Shown here piece after piece: positions 42,010-50,587 of a stretch of DNA of 64,000 nucleotides. Made by a program: the position numbers and the translations under genes. This DNA comes from UBA6136 sp044350805 (GTDB lineage Bacteria > Pseudomonadota > Gammaproteobacteria > Methylococcales > Methylococcaceae). The stretch is from the NCBI GenBank assembly GCA_044350805.1, contig JBILGU010000015.1, forward strand, positions 1-64,000, written 5' to 3'. Every line of letters begins with the position of its first letter. Positions within the stretch are counted from its first letter, which is position 1. The notes under the pieces are model-generated. The model was given only the letters and a program-made list of their open reading frames with translations. It had not been told where the DNA came from and ran no database searches.

Positions 42010-43538
42010 GCCTTGGAGTGGCTTTTCGCGTCGATGCGACCAGCCGGATCGGCACCGGCCATTTCATGCGCTGCCTCACACTGGCCGACGCGCTGCTTCA
42101 GAGCGGTGCGCAGATACGCTTCGTTAGCCGCGGCCTGCCGGCCTACCTGGGAGACATGCTGGAGTCGCGCGGCATCGAATTTGCATCTTTGGGTAACGCC
42201 GCTTGGGAGGCAGCGGGCGACCTGGCGCATTCGTCCTGGCTGGGAACCAGCCAGGAGCGGGACGTTCAGGATTCCGCCGCCGCTCTGGCTGACCGGGAAT
42301 GGGACTGGCTGGTCGTCGACCACTACGCGCTGGACGCCCGCTGGGAGAGCGCCATGCGCGGCGGCGCCGGAAAGATCATGGTCATCGACGACCTTGCCGA
42401 CCGCGTGCACGATTGCGATGTGCTGCTTGACCAGAACTATTACCGTGACATGCAGACGCGCTATTGCGGCAAGGCGCCGGAGCACTGCCGCCTGCTGCTC
42501 GGGCCGCGCTATGCCCTGTTGCGCGAGGAGTTCCGGGAGCTGCGCGCGCAGGTCAAACCGCGCAGCGGCGAGGTGCGGCGCATCCTGATGTTCTTCGGCG
42601 GCGTCGACGCGGGAAATTACACCGGGATGGCGATCGACGCCCTATCAGGGATCGACATCAAGGGCGCCGAAGTGGATGTGGTCATCGGAGCACAGCATCC
42701 GCACCGGGCGGAGATCGAGCAAGCCTGTGCGACGTGGGGCTATGCTTGCCATGTGCAGACTTCCCGCATGGCCGAACTGATGGCGGCTGCCGATCTCGCG
42801 ATAGGAGCGGGCGGTTCGGCCACATGGGAGCGTTGCAGTCTGGGGCTGCCCGCCCTGAGCATTTGCACGGCGGAGAATCAACACAGGCAGATTGCCGATG
42901 CCGCCGAGGCTGGACTGCTTTACGCGCCCAATGATGGCAGCAACGTGGTCGGTTTGATCATTCGTCACACGAAATGCCTGCTTGAAAACGCAGCCTTGCG
43001 GAGACTGATTTCGAATGCGGCGATGAATACTGTGGACGGAGAAGGGGCTTTACGTATCGTCAGCGAGGTGGGCTCCCCGGGAATGGGAGCGGATGCGGAG
43101 GACGTATCAGTAAGGTTGGCTGTAGCCGATGATGCAACGGTTGTTTGGCCTTGGAGAAATTGCGAGTCGACTCGTCGGTATTCCTTTGATCCTTCTCCGG
43201 TGAGTCTGGATACGCATGTGGCATGGTGGAATCGGAGCCTTGCCGATCCTCAGCGTGCCCTGTTAATAGGCTTTTCGGAGGGGCGGGCATTCGGGGTCGT
43301 TCGCTTCGATTTCGATGCGCCGGAGTCGGCTATGATTTCAATTTTCCTCGATCCGGAGATGACGGGCAAAGGAATGGGGCGAGCCCTGTTGTTCGCAGGT
43401 TTGAGCTGGTTAAGGAAATTTCATCCGGAAACGAGCGCGGTGTCTGCAGAAATCCTTCCTGAGAATTTTGCGTCATTGCGCGTTTTTCAGGCGGCGGGAT
43501 TTTCGGAACAATATCGGTCCCTGGTTTTGAAGGTTTGA
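42006..43538 (+). CDS. pseG: PseG-PseH fusion: UDP-sugar hydrolase plus GNAT acetyltransferase
   Basis: The 510-residue protein joins two pseudaminate enzymes. Residues 1-355 are PseG, a GT-B-like hydrolase that removes UDP from UDP-2,4-diacetamido-2,4,6-trideoxy-L-altrose. It starts FRVDATSRIGTGHFMRCLTL, with catalytic His19 (equivalent to C. jejuni His17), and has GAGGSATWERCSLGLPAL. Residues about 362-510 are a GNAT domain, probably PseH (4-N-acetyltransferase), with STRRYSF, THVAWW and the acetyl-CoA loop LDPEMTGKGMGRALL. PseG acts after PseH, so the fusion would channel the product. It overlaps pseF by 4 nt. This fusion occurs in some other bacteria, but separate genes are the norm. Confidence 0.9.
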   Translation: MSLGVAFRVDATSRIGTGHFMRCLTLADALLQSGAQIRFVSRGLPAYLGDMLESRGIEFASLGNAAWEAAGDLAHSSWLGTSQERDVQDSAAALADREWDWLVVDHYALDARWESAMRGGAGKIMVIDDLADRVHDCDVLLDQNYYRDMQTRYCGKAPEHCRLLLGPRYALLREEFRELRAQVKPRSGEVRRILMFFGGVDAGNYTGMAIDALSGIDIKGAEVDVVIGAQHPHRAEIEQACATWGYACHVQTSRMAELMAAADLAIGAGGSATWERCSLGLPALSICTAENQHRQIADAAEAGLLYAPNDGSNVVGLIIRHTKCLLENAALRRLISNAAMNTVDGEGALRIVSEVGSPGMGADAEDVSVRLAVADDATVVWPWRNCESTRRYSFDPSPVSLDTHVAWWNRSLADPQRALLIGFSEGRAFGVVRFDFDAPESAMISIFLDPEMTGKGMGRALLFAGLSWLRKFHPETSAVSAEILPENFASLRVFQAAGFSEQYRSLVLKV

Positions 43539-43546
43539 GGATAACT

Positions 43547-44236
43547 ATGGCGGACAATCTACGTGTGGTAATTGCATCCCCACATGAGCGGCATGATGCA
43601 CTCGAGCGGATGTTGCGGGCCAAACTTGGTCTGGAGGTGCTTCGTGTTCGAGAGCAATCCGAGCTCGATCTGTCCAGACTCGATGCGTTCATGCCGAGCC
43701 ACGTCTTTTTCCCCCATTGGTCGTGGAAGATTCCCGCGGAAATTTATGAAGGATTCGAATGTGTGATCTTTCATATGACCGACGTTCCTTTTGGTCGGGG
43801 GGGGAGTCCGCTCCAGAATCTTGTTGCGCGGGGGATCGAGGAAACCAGGCTGACGGCGTTGCGTTGCGTTGCGGAATTGGATGCCGGGCCGGTATATCTG
43901 AAGCGTCCATTGTCCTTGCTGGGTTCGGCGGAGGAGATATTGATGCGCGCCAGTCAATTGACGGGCGAAATGATCGAGACGATTTTGCAGGAGAGGCCAG
44001 AGCCGCAGCCACAGATCGGTGAGCCGACCACCTTCCGTCGGCGTACCCGACAGGATGGAAATATCGGATCGCTGGAATCACTGGAGGCAGCATTCGACTT
44101 TATTCGTATGCTTGATGCGGATGGTTATCCGCCGGCATTCCTCGAAACAGGGAAATTCTCTCTGGAATTCAGCCGGGCAAGCCTGAAGCCTGATTGCATC
44201 ATCGCCGATGTGAAAATAACGAGGAAGAGGCCATGA
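43547..44236 (+). CDS. Formyltransferase-like protein of sugar operon
   Basis: This protein (229 residues from ATG 43547, with GAGG 6 nt upstream) resembles the N10-formyltetrahydrofolate-dependent formyltransferase fold of Fmt. The recognisable block is VIFHMTDVPFGRGGSPLQNL, matching the FHPSLLP-xx-RGG-xP-xQ region of Fmt, with the conserved His retained. The section LDAGPVYLKRPLSL matches the downstream catalytic Asp-Gly region. The Fmt C-terminal tRNA-binding domain is absent, as in sugar N-formyltransferases. It lies between PseGH and a PIG-L deacetylase, with a 4-nt overlap to the latter. N-formylation of the nonulosonate or a precursor is inferred. Confidence 0.82.
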   Translation: MADNLRVVIASPHERHDALERMLRAKLGLEVLRVREQSELDLSRLDAFMPSHVFFPHWSWKIPAEIYEGFECVIFHMTDVPFGRGGSPLQNLVARGIEETRLTALRCVAELDAGPVYLKRPLSLLGSAEEILMRASQLTGEMIETILQERPEPQPQIGEPTTFRRRTRQDGNIGSLESLEAAFDFIRMLDADGYPPAFLETGKFSLEFSRASLKPDCIIADVKITRKRP

Positions 44237-44919
44237 AGGTTGCCCTTGTAATTGCCGCTCATCCGGATGATGAAGTGCTGGGCTGTGGTGCCACGATAGC
44301 CCGACTTGCGGACGAAGACTGGGCCGTTCACGTAGTTATCGTGGCAGAGGGGGCGACCAGCCGCAACATCGAGCGTGATCCGGCGATGCATAAGCAGGAG
44401 CTGTCCGAGTTGGCTAAATGCGCCGATCTGGCCAACGGGATTCTGGGGGGAGCATCCGTGAAGTTGCTTTCGTTGCCAGACAATCGTATGGACGGAATGG
44501 AGTTGCTCGATATCGTCAAGATCGTCGAAGCCGAGATCGAGCGTCATCGACCGGATTTGGTGTTGACGCATCATGCCGGAGACGTGAACGTCGACCACCG
44601 GGTTCTCCACGATGCCGTCATTACAGCATGTCGCCCTCAGCCAGGACATTCGGTAGGAACCTTGCTCTTCTTTGAAGTGCCATCTAGTCCCGAATGGCGT
44701 CCCGCAGCTTCCGGCATGCAGTTCGCCCCGGACTATTTCTTTGACGTCACGGATTTCCTCGATAGAAAACTGGAGGCATTGAATGCGTATGCTCCCGAAA
44801 TGAGGGCATTCCCGCACCCTCGTTCCATCAAGGCCGTAGAGCATCTTGCCGGGTGGCGTGGCGCGACGATAGGTTGTGCGGCGGCGGAAGCCTTCATGCT
44901 CGGGCGTGCGATTATTTGA
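44233..44919 (+). CDS. PIG-L family N-deacetylase
   Basis: This zinc-dependent deacetylase of the PIG-L/MshB/LmbE family has 228 residues. The zinc motif AHPDDE is at residues 9-14, and the second metal/catalytic motif HHAGDVNVDHR is near residue 115. The family removes acetyl from N-acetylated sugars. Its ATG overlaps the formyltransferase stop by 4 nt, so removal of N-acetyl and addition of N-formyl may be paired steps on the same amino group. The exact substrate is not known. It is followed by pseI after 22 nt. Confidence 0.9.
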   Translation: MKVALVIAAHPDDEVLGCGATIARLADEDWAVHVVIVAEGATSRNIERDPAMHKQELSELAKCADLANGILGGASVKLLSLPDNRMDGMELLDIVKIVEAEIERHRPDLVLTHHAGDVNVDHRVLHDAVITACRPQPGHSVGTLLFFEVPSSPEWRPAASGMQFAPDYFFDVTDFLDRKLEALNAYAPEMRAFPHPRSIKAVEHLAGWRGATIGCAAAEAFMLGRAII

Positions 44920-44941
44920 ATGAGGTATCCGGAGAAAATGA

Positions 44942-45985
44942 ATGCGTATTGAAAATCGGCAAATTGGCCGGGACGAGCCACCCTTTGTGATCGCCGAGAT
45001 GTCCGGCAATCACAACCAGTCGCTGGAGCGCGCGCTGGAGATCGTCGAGGCGGCAGCGTGTAGCGGGGCCCATGCGCTGAAAATACAGACCTATACACCG
45101 GATACGATGACCATCGATCTGGACGAGCGCGAGTTCCACATCAGCGATCCGAACAGCCTGTGGGCGGGCGCGTCGCTCTACAAGCTTTACGGCGAGGCTT
45201 ATACGCCGTGGGAATGGCACAAGCCGATTTTCGACCGTTGCCGCGAGCTGGGGATGATTGGCTTTTCTACGCCTTTCGACGACACGGCGGTCGATTTCCT
45301 GCAGACGCTGGAGGTGCCCTGCTACAAGATCGCCTCGTTCGAGAATACCGACATCCCGCTGATCCGCAAGGTGGCGGCGACGGGTAAGCCGATAATCGTC
45401 TCCACCGGCATGGCAAGCATCGCGGAACTGGACGAGACCGTTCGCGCCGCTCGCGAGGCCGGGTGCAAGGATTTAGTCCTGCTGAAATGCACCAGCACCT
45501 ACCCGGCGACGGCAGAAAACACCAACATCCTGACTATCCCGCATTTGAGGGAGTTGTTCGATTGCGAAGTTGGTCTGTCCGACCACACCATGGGCGTGGG
45601 GGTGTCGGTGGCGAGCGTTGCGCTGGGAGCGACGGTTGTCGAGAAGCACTTCACGTTGAGCCGGGCAGATGGGGGCGTGGACAGCGCCTTTTCGATGGAG
45701 CCTGCCGAGATGGCGGCCCTGGTCGTCGAGAGCGAACGCGCATGGCAGGCGCTGGGCAAGGTGAGTTATGGCCCCACCTCCGCAGAGAAAAAGTCTATCC
45801 AGTTCCGACGCTCGCTGTATGTCGTGAAGGACATGAAGGCCGGCGAAGTCCTGACCCGAGAGAACCTCCGCGCGATCCGGCCTGGATTGGGGTTGCCGAC
45901 GAAATATTTTGATCATGTACTGGGGAAGACGTTACGCGTAGATGTGAAGCGCGGAACAGCCCTAAGTTGGCCACTTCTCGGTTGA
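44942..45985 (+). CDS. pseI: Pseudaminic acid synthase
   Basis: PseI condenses 2,4-diacetamido-2,4,6-trideoxy-L-altrose with phosphoenolpyruvate. The 347-residue protein has an N-terminal NeuB-type TIM barrel (FVIAEMSGNHNQSLERAL, LKIQTYTPDTMT, FSTPFDDTAVDFL, YKIASFENTD) and a C-terminal SAF/antifreeze-like domain from about residue 290 (SLYVVKDMKAGEVLTRENL). The SGNHNQ and QTYTPDTMT blocks favour PseI over NeuB or LegI. It ends the contiguous pse gene group. Confidence 0.94.
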   Translation: MRIENRQIGRDEPPFVIAEMSGNHNQSLERALEIVEAAACSGAHALKIQTYTPDTMTIDLDEREFHISDPNSLWAGASLYKLYGEAYTPWEWHKPIFDRCRELGMIGFSTPFDDTAVDFLQTLEVPCYKIASFENTDIPLIRKVAATGKPIIVSTGMASIAELDETVRAAREAGCKDLVLLKCTSTYPATAENTNILTIPHLRELFDCEVGLSDHTMGVGVSVASVALGATVVEKHFTLSRADGGVDSAFSMEPAEMAALVVESERAWQALGKVSYGPTSAEKKSIQFRRSLYVVKDMKAGEVLTRENLRAIRPGLGLPTKYFDHVLGKTLRVDVKRGTALSWPLLG

Positions 45986-46038
45986 CGATTGCCAAGAATT
46001 ACCCGCTCCATATTCCAGTTGAGTATCCTCAAGATTTC

Positions 46039-47523
46039 ATGTCGAACACACCATCATCTGTTCCCATCATGCTTTACCTAGGTGCTAATGCGCACATGCA
46101 GCTCGAACAGGAGTTGCTTGCCTTGAATCCAGGTATCAGATTCGTTGAGAGCGCGGTGTATCCGGAACGGATGCAGCCAACTGACACTGATGCCCAGCTG
46201 GGCAATGCTGCCATCCGTTTCGACGCTGACTTGCGTGGAAGCGATGGCGACATATTGTTCACGCCTATCGTCGGTTGCAATCAGATCGCCATCATCGAAT
46301 CCGTCATGGATGACAAATTAGTGCCGCTGCTGTGGACGAGGTTTAGTGGGCGGATGCGATGGTTTCATCGCAGCGAGGTCAAACGCTACGAGGTAGTTTA
46401 CTCTCTGGCCAAATCGGCTATTGACACTTGCCGTAAGCTCCGCCCCCAGGTAGTGGTGTTCAGCTATGAACCTCACATGTTGCCTATGTACGTTTTCAAG
46501 AAGGTGTGTAAGGCAATGGGCATCCAGACCTACACTATGGCGGTCTCGCCATTTAACTGGAGAGTGTTTCTTGAGCAGGAGAACATTGATAAGACAACGT
46601 CGTCTTTGACCCACTCAACTGCAAGCCAGGCAGCCCCATTGCATGATTCGGTAGCAAAGTTCATCAGCGAAAAGAAAAGTGATTACAGCGTCGCCAAGCC
46701 TTTCTATGAAAAGCGGATCGAGCGCTTGGGAATGGGGAAAAGACTGCTCTACAAGCTCAAGGCCAACGGCTGGAAGCCCCACAAAATCATCTTGGGTCAC
46801 CTGGCCCTCGCCGAGTACCTGCGCTTGGCCACCCCGCGCAGCGAGTTGCAGGGCCTTCGCTATGTCTGCGTATTCCTCCAATTGCAGCCGGAGCAGACGA
46901 CCCTGCCCGATGGCGAGATCTTCGTGCACCACCTCTTCGCCATTCAAACCCTTTATGCGGCCGCATCCAGACTGGGCTTGAAACTGGTCATCAGAGAACA
47001 TCCTGCGACCTTCGAAACCGCCTACAGCCTGACCTGGCGCCCCCGCGATTTTTACCGCACCGTCAAGAACATAGGGCCTGGCATCTTCTTCGATAGGATC
47101 GATACGGATCCCTATACCCTGATCAAAAATGCAGTGGCCGTATCTGCAATCACAGGTACGGTACTGCTGGAAGCGTTGTTGCAAGGGCGACCGGCCATTG
47201 CTTTTGGCAAGCACCCATTGCGGGGCCATTTGAATGCTGCGCTCGTGGATCGTTTCTCCGACGAGCAAGAACTTAAGGAAAAGTTGGAAGTGGCATTGGA
47301 GCAACCGGCTGAATCCATCTGCGCGGAAGTGGAAAGCTACTTGCACCAAATCTATCCTGGCACCTTCGGACCAGACGAGTATGTCGGCAACGAAAAGATG
47401 TCACTGGATCTGCTTAGGCAATCACGCTATGAAGCCCTGAGGCAGATTATCAAGGGCATGAAGATGGCGCATGTATCGGCTTCACTTGGAGAGATGCGTG
47501 AAGTGACGAAAATGAAGAAATGA
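46039..47523 (+). CDS. Capsule-synthesis-type glycosyltransferase, probable nonulosonate transferase
   Basis: This 494-residue soluble protein has a GT-B-like C-terminal half. The block VSAITGTVLLEALLQGRPAI with FGKHPLRG matches capsule polysaccharide transferases of the KpsS/KpsC or surface-carbohydrate group, several of which use CMP-activated sugars. REHPATFE in the middle is also typical. Directly behind pseI, it is the best candidate for transfer of CMP-pseudaminate to the glycan; that is an inference from position. The start at 46039 precedes VPIMLYLGAN; a TTG at 45967 inside pseI would add 24 residues. Confidence 0.72.
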   Translation: MSNTPSSVPIMLYLGANAHMQLEQELLALNPGIRFVESAVYPERMQPTDTDAQLGNAAIRFDADLRGSDGDILFTPIVGCNQIAIIESVMDDKLVPLLWTRFSGRMRWFHRSEVKRYEVVYSLAKSAIDTCRKLRPQVVVFSYEPHMLPMYVFKKVCKAMGIQTYTMAVSPFNWRVFLEQENIDKTTSSLTHSTASQAAPLHDSVAKFISEKKSDYSVAKPFYEKRIERLGMGKRLLYKLKANGWKPHKIILGHLALAEYLRLATPRSELQGLRYVCVFLQLQPEQTTLPDGEIFVHHLFAIQTLYAAASRLGLKLVIREHPATFETAYSLTWRPRDFYRTVKNIGPGIFFDRIDTDPYTLIKNAVAVSAITGTVLLEALLQGRPAIAFGKHPLRGHLNAALVDRFSDEQELKEKLEVALEQPAESICAEVESYLHQIYPGTFGPDEYVGNEKMSLDLLRQSRYEALRQIIKGMKMAHVSASLGEMREVTKMKK

Positions 47524-47530
47524 GAAAGGC

Positions 47531-48379
47531 ATGAGTCATAATTTCACAATTTCCATTTCTGCCGCAGGCTTTCGTGGGATTAACTTGGCTTGCGGCGGCA
47601 AACTGTGCCGGGAGACTGGCTGGACCAACGCAGATCACAATCCCAGCGCACGCGATGTTCTGGACGTCGACCTGTTGGCGCCGCTGCCTTTTCCCGACCA
47701 AACCTTCGATGTGGTTTACCACTCCCAGTTCATCGAGCATCTGCCCGCTAGCATGGCGCTGGCATTCATGAATGAATGCCGCCGAATTCTCAAGGTCTCG
47801 GGTGTGCTACGTGTTGTTACACCGGACTTGCGCAATCAGGCGCTCGAATACTTGCACACGCTAGAGGTCGTGCTGGCCTTACCTGCCGATGAAAGTGCGA
47901 GGTTGCGTTACGAATGGATTCGACTTGAGATGCTTGACCAATTGACGCGGCACAGACCCGGCGGCGATATGATTGGTTTTTTGGGTGAATCAGGTCACCG
48001 CATCCAAGATTACTTGTGGGAAAGAATGGGGCGCAGTGGCAAAAATCTGATTCCGCCAGAAGAAGATGCCAAGCAGGGGCTTTCCCTGAAAGACATGCTG
48101 CGGGGAGTTCGTGATTTGGGCAGATCCCTCAAGCACAGCCTGACACCCCCGGCCTTGCGCGTCGGGCAGTTTCGCTTGTCCGGCGAATCGCATCTGTGTA
48201 TGTACGATGAATTCTCACTGTCGACCTTGCTGTTCCAGGCCGGTTTTCAGCAGATAACCAAGGTCGGTGCCTTGCAGAGCCGAATCCCAGATTGGAACCG
48301 GACCTTGCTTGACTGTGACGAGCAAGGCTATCCGGATGGAGGGGTGTCGCTGTTCATGGAAGCCACCCGGCGTCCTTGA
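47531..48379 (+). CDS. Class I SAM-dependent methyltransferase
   Basis: This 282-residue protein has the pattern of polysaccharide-locus methyltransferases. The SAM loop is INLACGGKLC near residue 18, the acidic residue comes at TNADHNP, and motif IV is FDVVYHSQFIEHLP, followed by ECRRILKVSGVLRVV. A C-terminal region of about 150 residues probably binds a sugar substrate. The target is unknown; O-methylation of a sugar is likely. It follows the presumed nonulosonate transferase after 7 nt. Confidence 0.83.
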   Translation: MSHNFTISISAAGFRGINLACGGKLCRETGWTNADHNPSARDVLDVDLLAPLPFPDQTFDVVYHSQFIEHLPASMALAFMNECRRILKVSGVLRVVTPDLRNQALEYLHTLEVVLALPADESARLRYEWIRLEMLDQLTRHRPGGDMIGFLGESGHRIQDYLWERMGRSGKNLIPPEEDAKQGLSLKDMLRGVRDLGRSLKHSLTPPALRVGQFRLSGESHLCMYDEFSLSTLLFQAGFQQITKVGALQSRIPDWNRTLLDCDEQGYPDGGVSLFMEATRRP

Positions 48380-48414
48380 GGTTGTGCTGCAGACAAAAGT
48401 AACAGGAAATCACA

Positions 48415-49302
48415 ATGCTCAATATCAACAGGTTTCGATGGGCGCTCAGGAAGATTATGCTTCCGATTGGGGGCTCTGCGCTCGTTCTGGATGTTGGCGC
48501 GGGTGGCAATCCTTACCCACGATCCGACGTGTTACTAGACCGACTGACTGGTTCGGAACATCGATGCGGTGAATCGATGTTGATCGACCGTCCAGTCGTA
48601 TTTGGCGACGCTTCGCGCATGCCATTCAAAGACAAGGTGTTTGACTTTGTCATTGCGTCTCACATTCTTGAGCATATGGCCGAGCCGGTTGTGTTTCTCA
48701 AGGAGATTCAGAGGGTTGGCAAAGCAGGCTACATCGAAACCCCGAATGCGCTTTTTGAACGCTTGCATCCATATCACATTCATTGTCTCGAGATTTTGGA
48801 GAGAAACGGCGTTCTACACATTCACAAGAAGAAGCAGGCCGTGGAAGATGCGTACCTGGGGACGAAGGAAATTCTCGCCGACTTTGCTCCGTGGGGTAAG
48901 TACATGTTCGAGTCACCCCAAATGTTTCATGTCCGGTATTTTTGGGATAATGAAATAAAGTATGAAATTGACAATCCTGAAGTGTCCTGCGAGTGGATTG
49001 AGGAAATCAACGCTCAGAGCGTTGTTGGCGATATTAAGGAAAGTTATCTTACCGATGAAAGAGGTTGGCGGGCTTGGGGGCTGGCCGCCCTTAACCAATG
49101 GTATTCGTATCGGCGTAATCGACGCCTCAAGAACTTCGATATCACCTCCATCATGGCTTGTCCATCATGTGGCGATGAATTGCTGGCAGCCCAACATCTG
49201 TTGAGCTGCCAAGGTTGCCTCGCCCAGTATGCCTACCGCGACAGGATTCCCGATTTCACAACAAATCTCGCCGCGGGAGCAACAACACCCCAGCCAAGGT
49301 AG
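48415..49302 (+). CDS. SAM methyltransferase with C-terminal zinc ribbon
   Basis: The 295-residue protein has a class I methyltransferase domain (LVLDVGAGGNPYP for SAM, GDASRMPFKDKVFDFVIASH for motifs II-IV, HILEHMAEP) and a C-terminal Trm112-like zinc ribbon with four cysteines in MACPSCGDELL and LLSCQGCLAQYA. The latter usually stabilises or recruits a methyltransferase; a fusion is uncommon but known for sugar-locus proteins. The target is unknown. The stop lies 13 nt before the next start. Confidence 0.82.
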   Translation: MLNINRFRWALRKIMLPIGGSALVLDVGAGGNPYPRSDVLLDRLTGSEHRCGESMLIDRPVVFGDASRMPFKDKVFDFVIASHILEHMAEPVVFLKEIQRVGKAGYIETPNALFERLHPYHIHCLEILERNGVLHIHKKKQAVEDAYLGTKEILADFAPWGKYMFESPQMFHVRYFWDNEIKYEIDNPEVSCEWIEEINAQSVVGDIKESYLTDERGWRAWGLAALNQWYSYRRNRRLKNFDITSIMACPSCGDELLAAQHLLSCQGCLAQYAYRDRIPDFTTNLAAGATTPQPR

Positions 49303-49315
49303 AAACCACCTGGGT

Positions 49316-50587
49316 ATGACAATCGTTCATATTGCCACCGAACTGTCCGGAGGCGCCGGTGGGTTCGTGAGAAATCTACATCAGACAATGCAAGGTATGG
49401 GGTTATCTTCCATGGTGCTGACACGTGAGCGCACCGACCTTGACGGTGTCGTCACTCTCAGGCCAATCTCTCGGATCTGGGGCTCGTTACGAGCGCGTTC
49501 TTTGACCCTGCTGGGCAAGCTTGGACTGCTGAAAGACAACTATGCCATGTTTGGCATCGAAAAATGCCCTGTGGATCTGGACGATATCCAACAGGCAGTG
49601 AATGGCGTCTTGCCTTCGGCCTTTATCCTTTACTGGACCTCATATTTCGTTGATTTCGAAACAATGAGAAAGCTGAGGTGCGCCAATCCTGGCGTGCCTA
49701 TCGTGCTGATCTGCACCGATGAGGCATTCCTTACAGGCGGCTGCCATTACTCGCATGGCTGTGAAGGCTATCTTCAGTCCTGCAGCAATTGCCCTGCCAC
49801 CACCATAACCTGGCTGCAACGTCGCATTGCACAGCGCTTCGAACAAAGAAAGGAATTGATCGACGCCATCGATCCCATCGTAATCTATCCAACCACCAAC
49901 ATTCAGGCTATGGGCAGGCGATCCAGCGCAATGAATGCGGCGCGATCCTTGGTGATTCCGCTGGGCGCGGTCTCCCGCCTCGAGCAAAACCAAGCAAAGG
50001 AACTGCGAGCACTGAAACGCATTGAACAGCATGGCAGTGCGCGGAAATTGATCTTGATGGTACGTTCCAGTAGTGAATACCGTAAGGGGTGTGATCTATT
50101 TGTCTCAGCCCTGAGGTTCCTAAGTCAAAGGCTGCCGGATTTACGCAGGCGGCTAGAAGTTATTTCGATTGGTGACTCAACTTTAATTTCTGCAGGGATA
50201 GACAAATATGTGGATCACAAAGACATGGGTTATGTTGACCGGGATGCACTCCTCTCTCTTTACTCACACATCGATGCGCTGCTTGTGACCTCGCGTGAGG
50301 ATGGGGGGCCGTTGATGGTAAATGAATGTGTCGCGCTTGGCGTATTCGTAATCTCTACACCGGTCGGTGTCACGAAAGATCTTATCGTTTCTGGGCGGGT
50401 CGGACAAATCACTCGGGATTTAAGCGACGAGGCCCTTGCGGATTCTCTAGGTGAGTTCGTCGAGGGGTTTCCCAAGCAGGAAATCGGCTCAACCGCCGAC
50501 CCCAGCGACCATCCTGGTGCGCTCACATTCGAGGGTTACGTCGACTCACTTCTAGCCATCATTACCAAAAAAAAGGCAACACAGTGA
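49316..50587 (+). CDS. Family 4 glycosyltransferase with Cys cluster
   Basis: This GT-B glycosyltransferase has 423 residues from the ATG at 49316 (MTIVHIATELSGGAGGFVRN, with the glycine-rich acceptor loop). A cysteine-rich insert reads GGCHYSHGCEGY followed by CSNCP near residue 150, a metal-binding-like motif shared by WcaC-type enzymes and by the glycosyltransferase at 58873. The EX7E-like region is TSREDGGPLMVNECVALGVF. The donor and acceptor are unknown. The stop overlaps the next gene by 4 nt. Confidence 0.87.
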   Translation: MTIVHIATELSGGAGGFVRNLHQTMQGMGLSSMVLTRERTDLDGVVTLRPISRIWGSLRARSLTLLGKLGLLKDNYAMFGIEKCPVDLDDIQQAVNGVLPSAFILYWTSYFVDFETMRKLRCANPGVPIVLICTDEAFLTGGCHYSHGCEGYLQSCSNCPATTITWLQRRIAQRFEQRKELIDAIDPIVIYPTTNIQAMGRRSSAMNAARSLVIPLGAVSRLEQNQAKELRALKRIEQHGSARKLILMVRSSSEYRKGCDLFVSALRFLSQRLPDLRRRLEVISIGDSTLISAGIDKYVDHKDMGYVDRDALLSLYSHIDALLVTSREDGGPLMVNECVALGVFVISTPVGVTKDLIVSGRVGQITRDLSDEALADSLGEFVEGFPKQEIGSTADPSDHPGALTFEGYVDSLLAIITKKKATQ

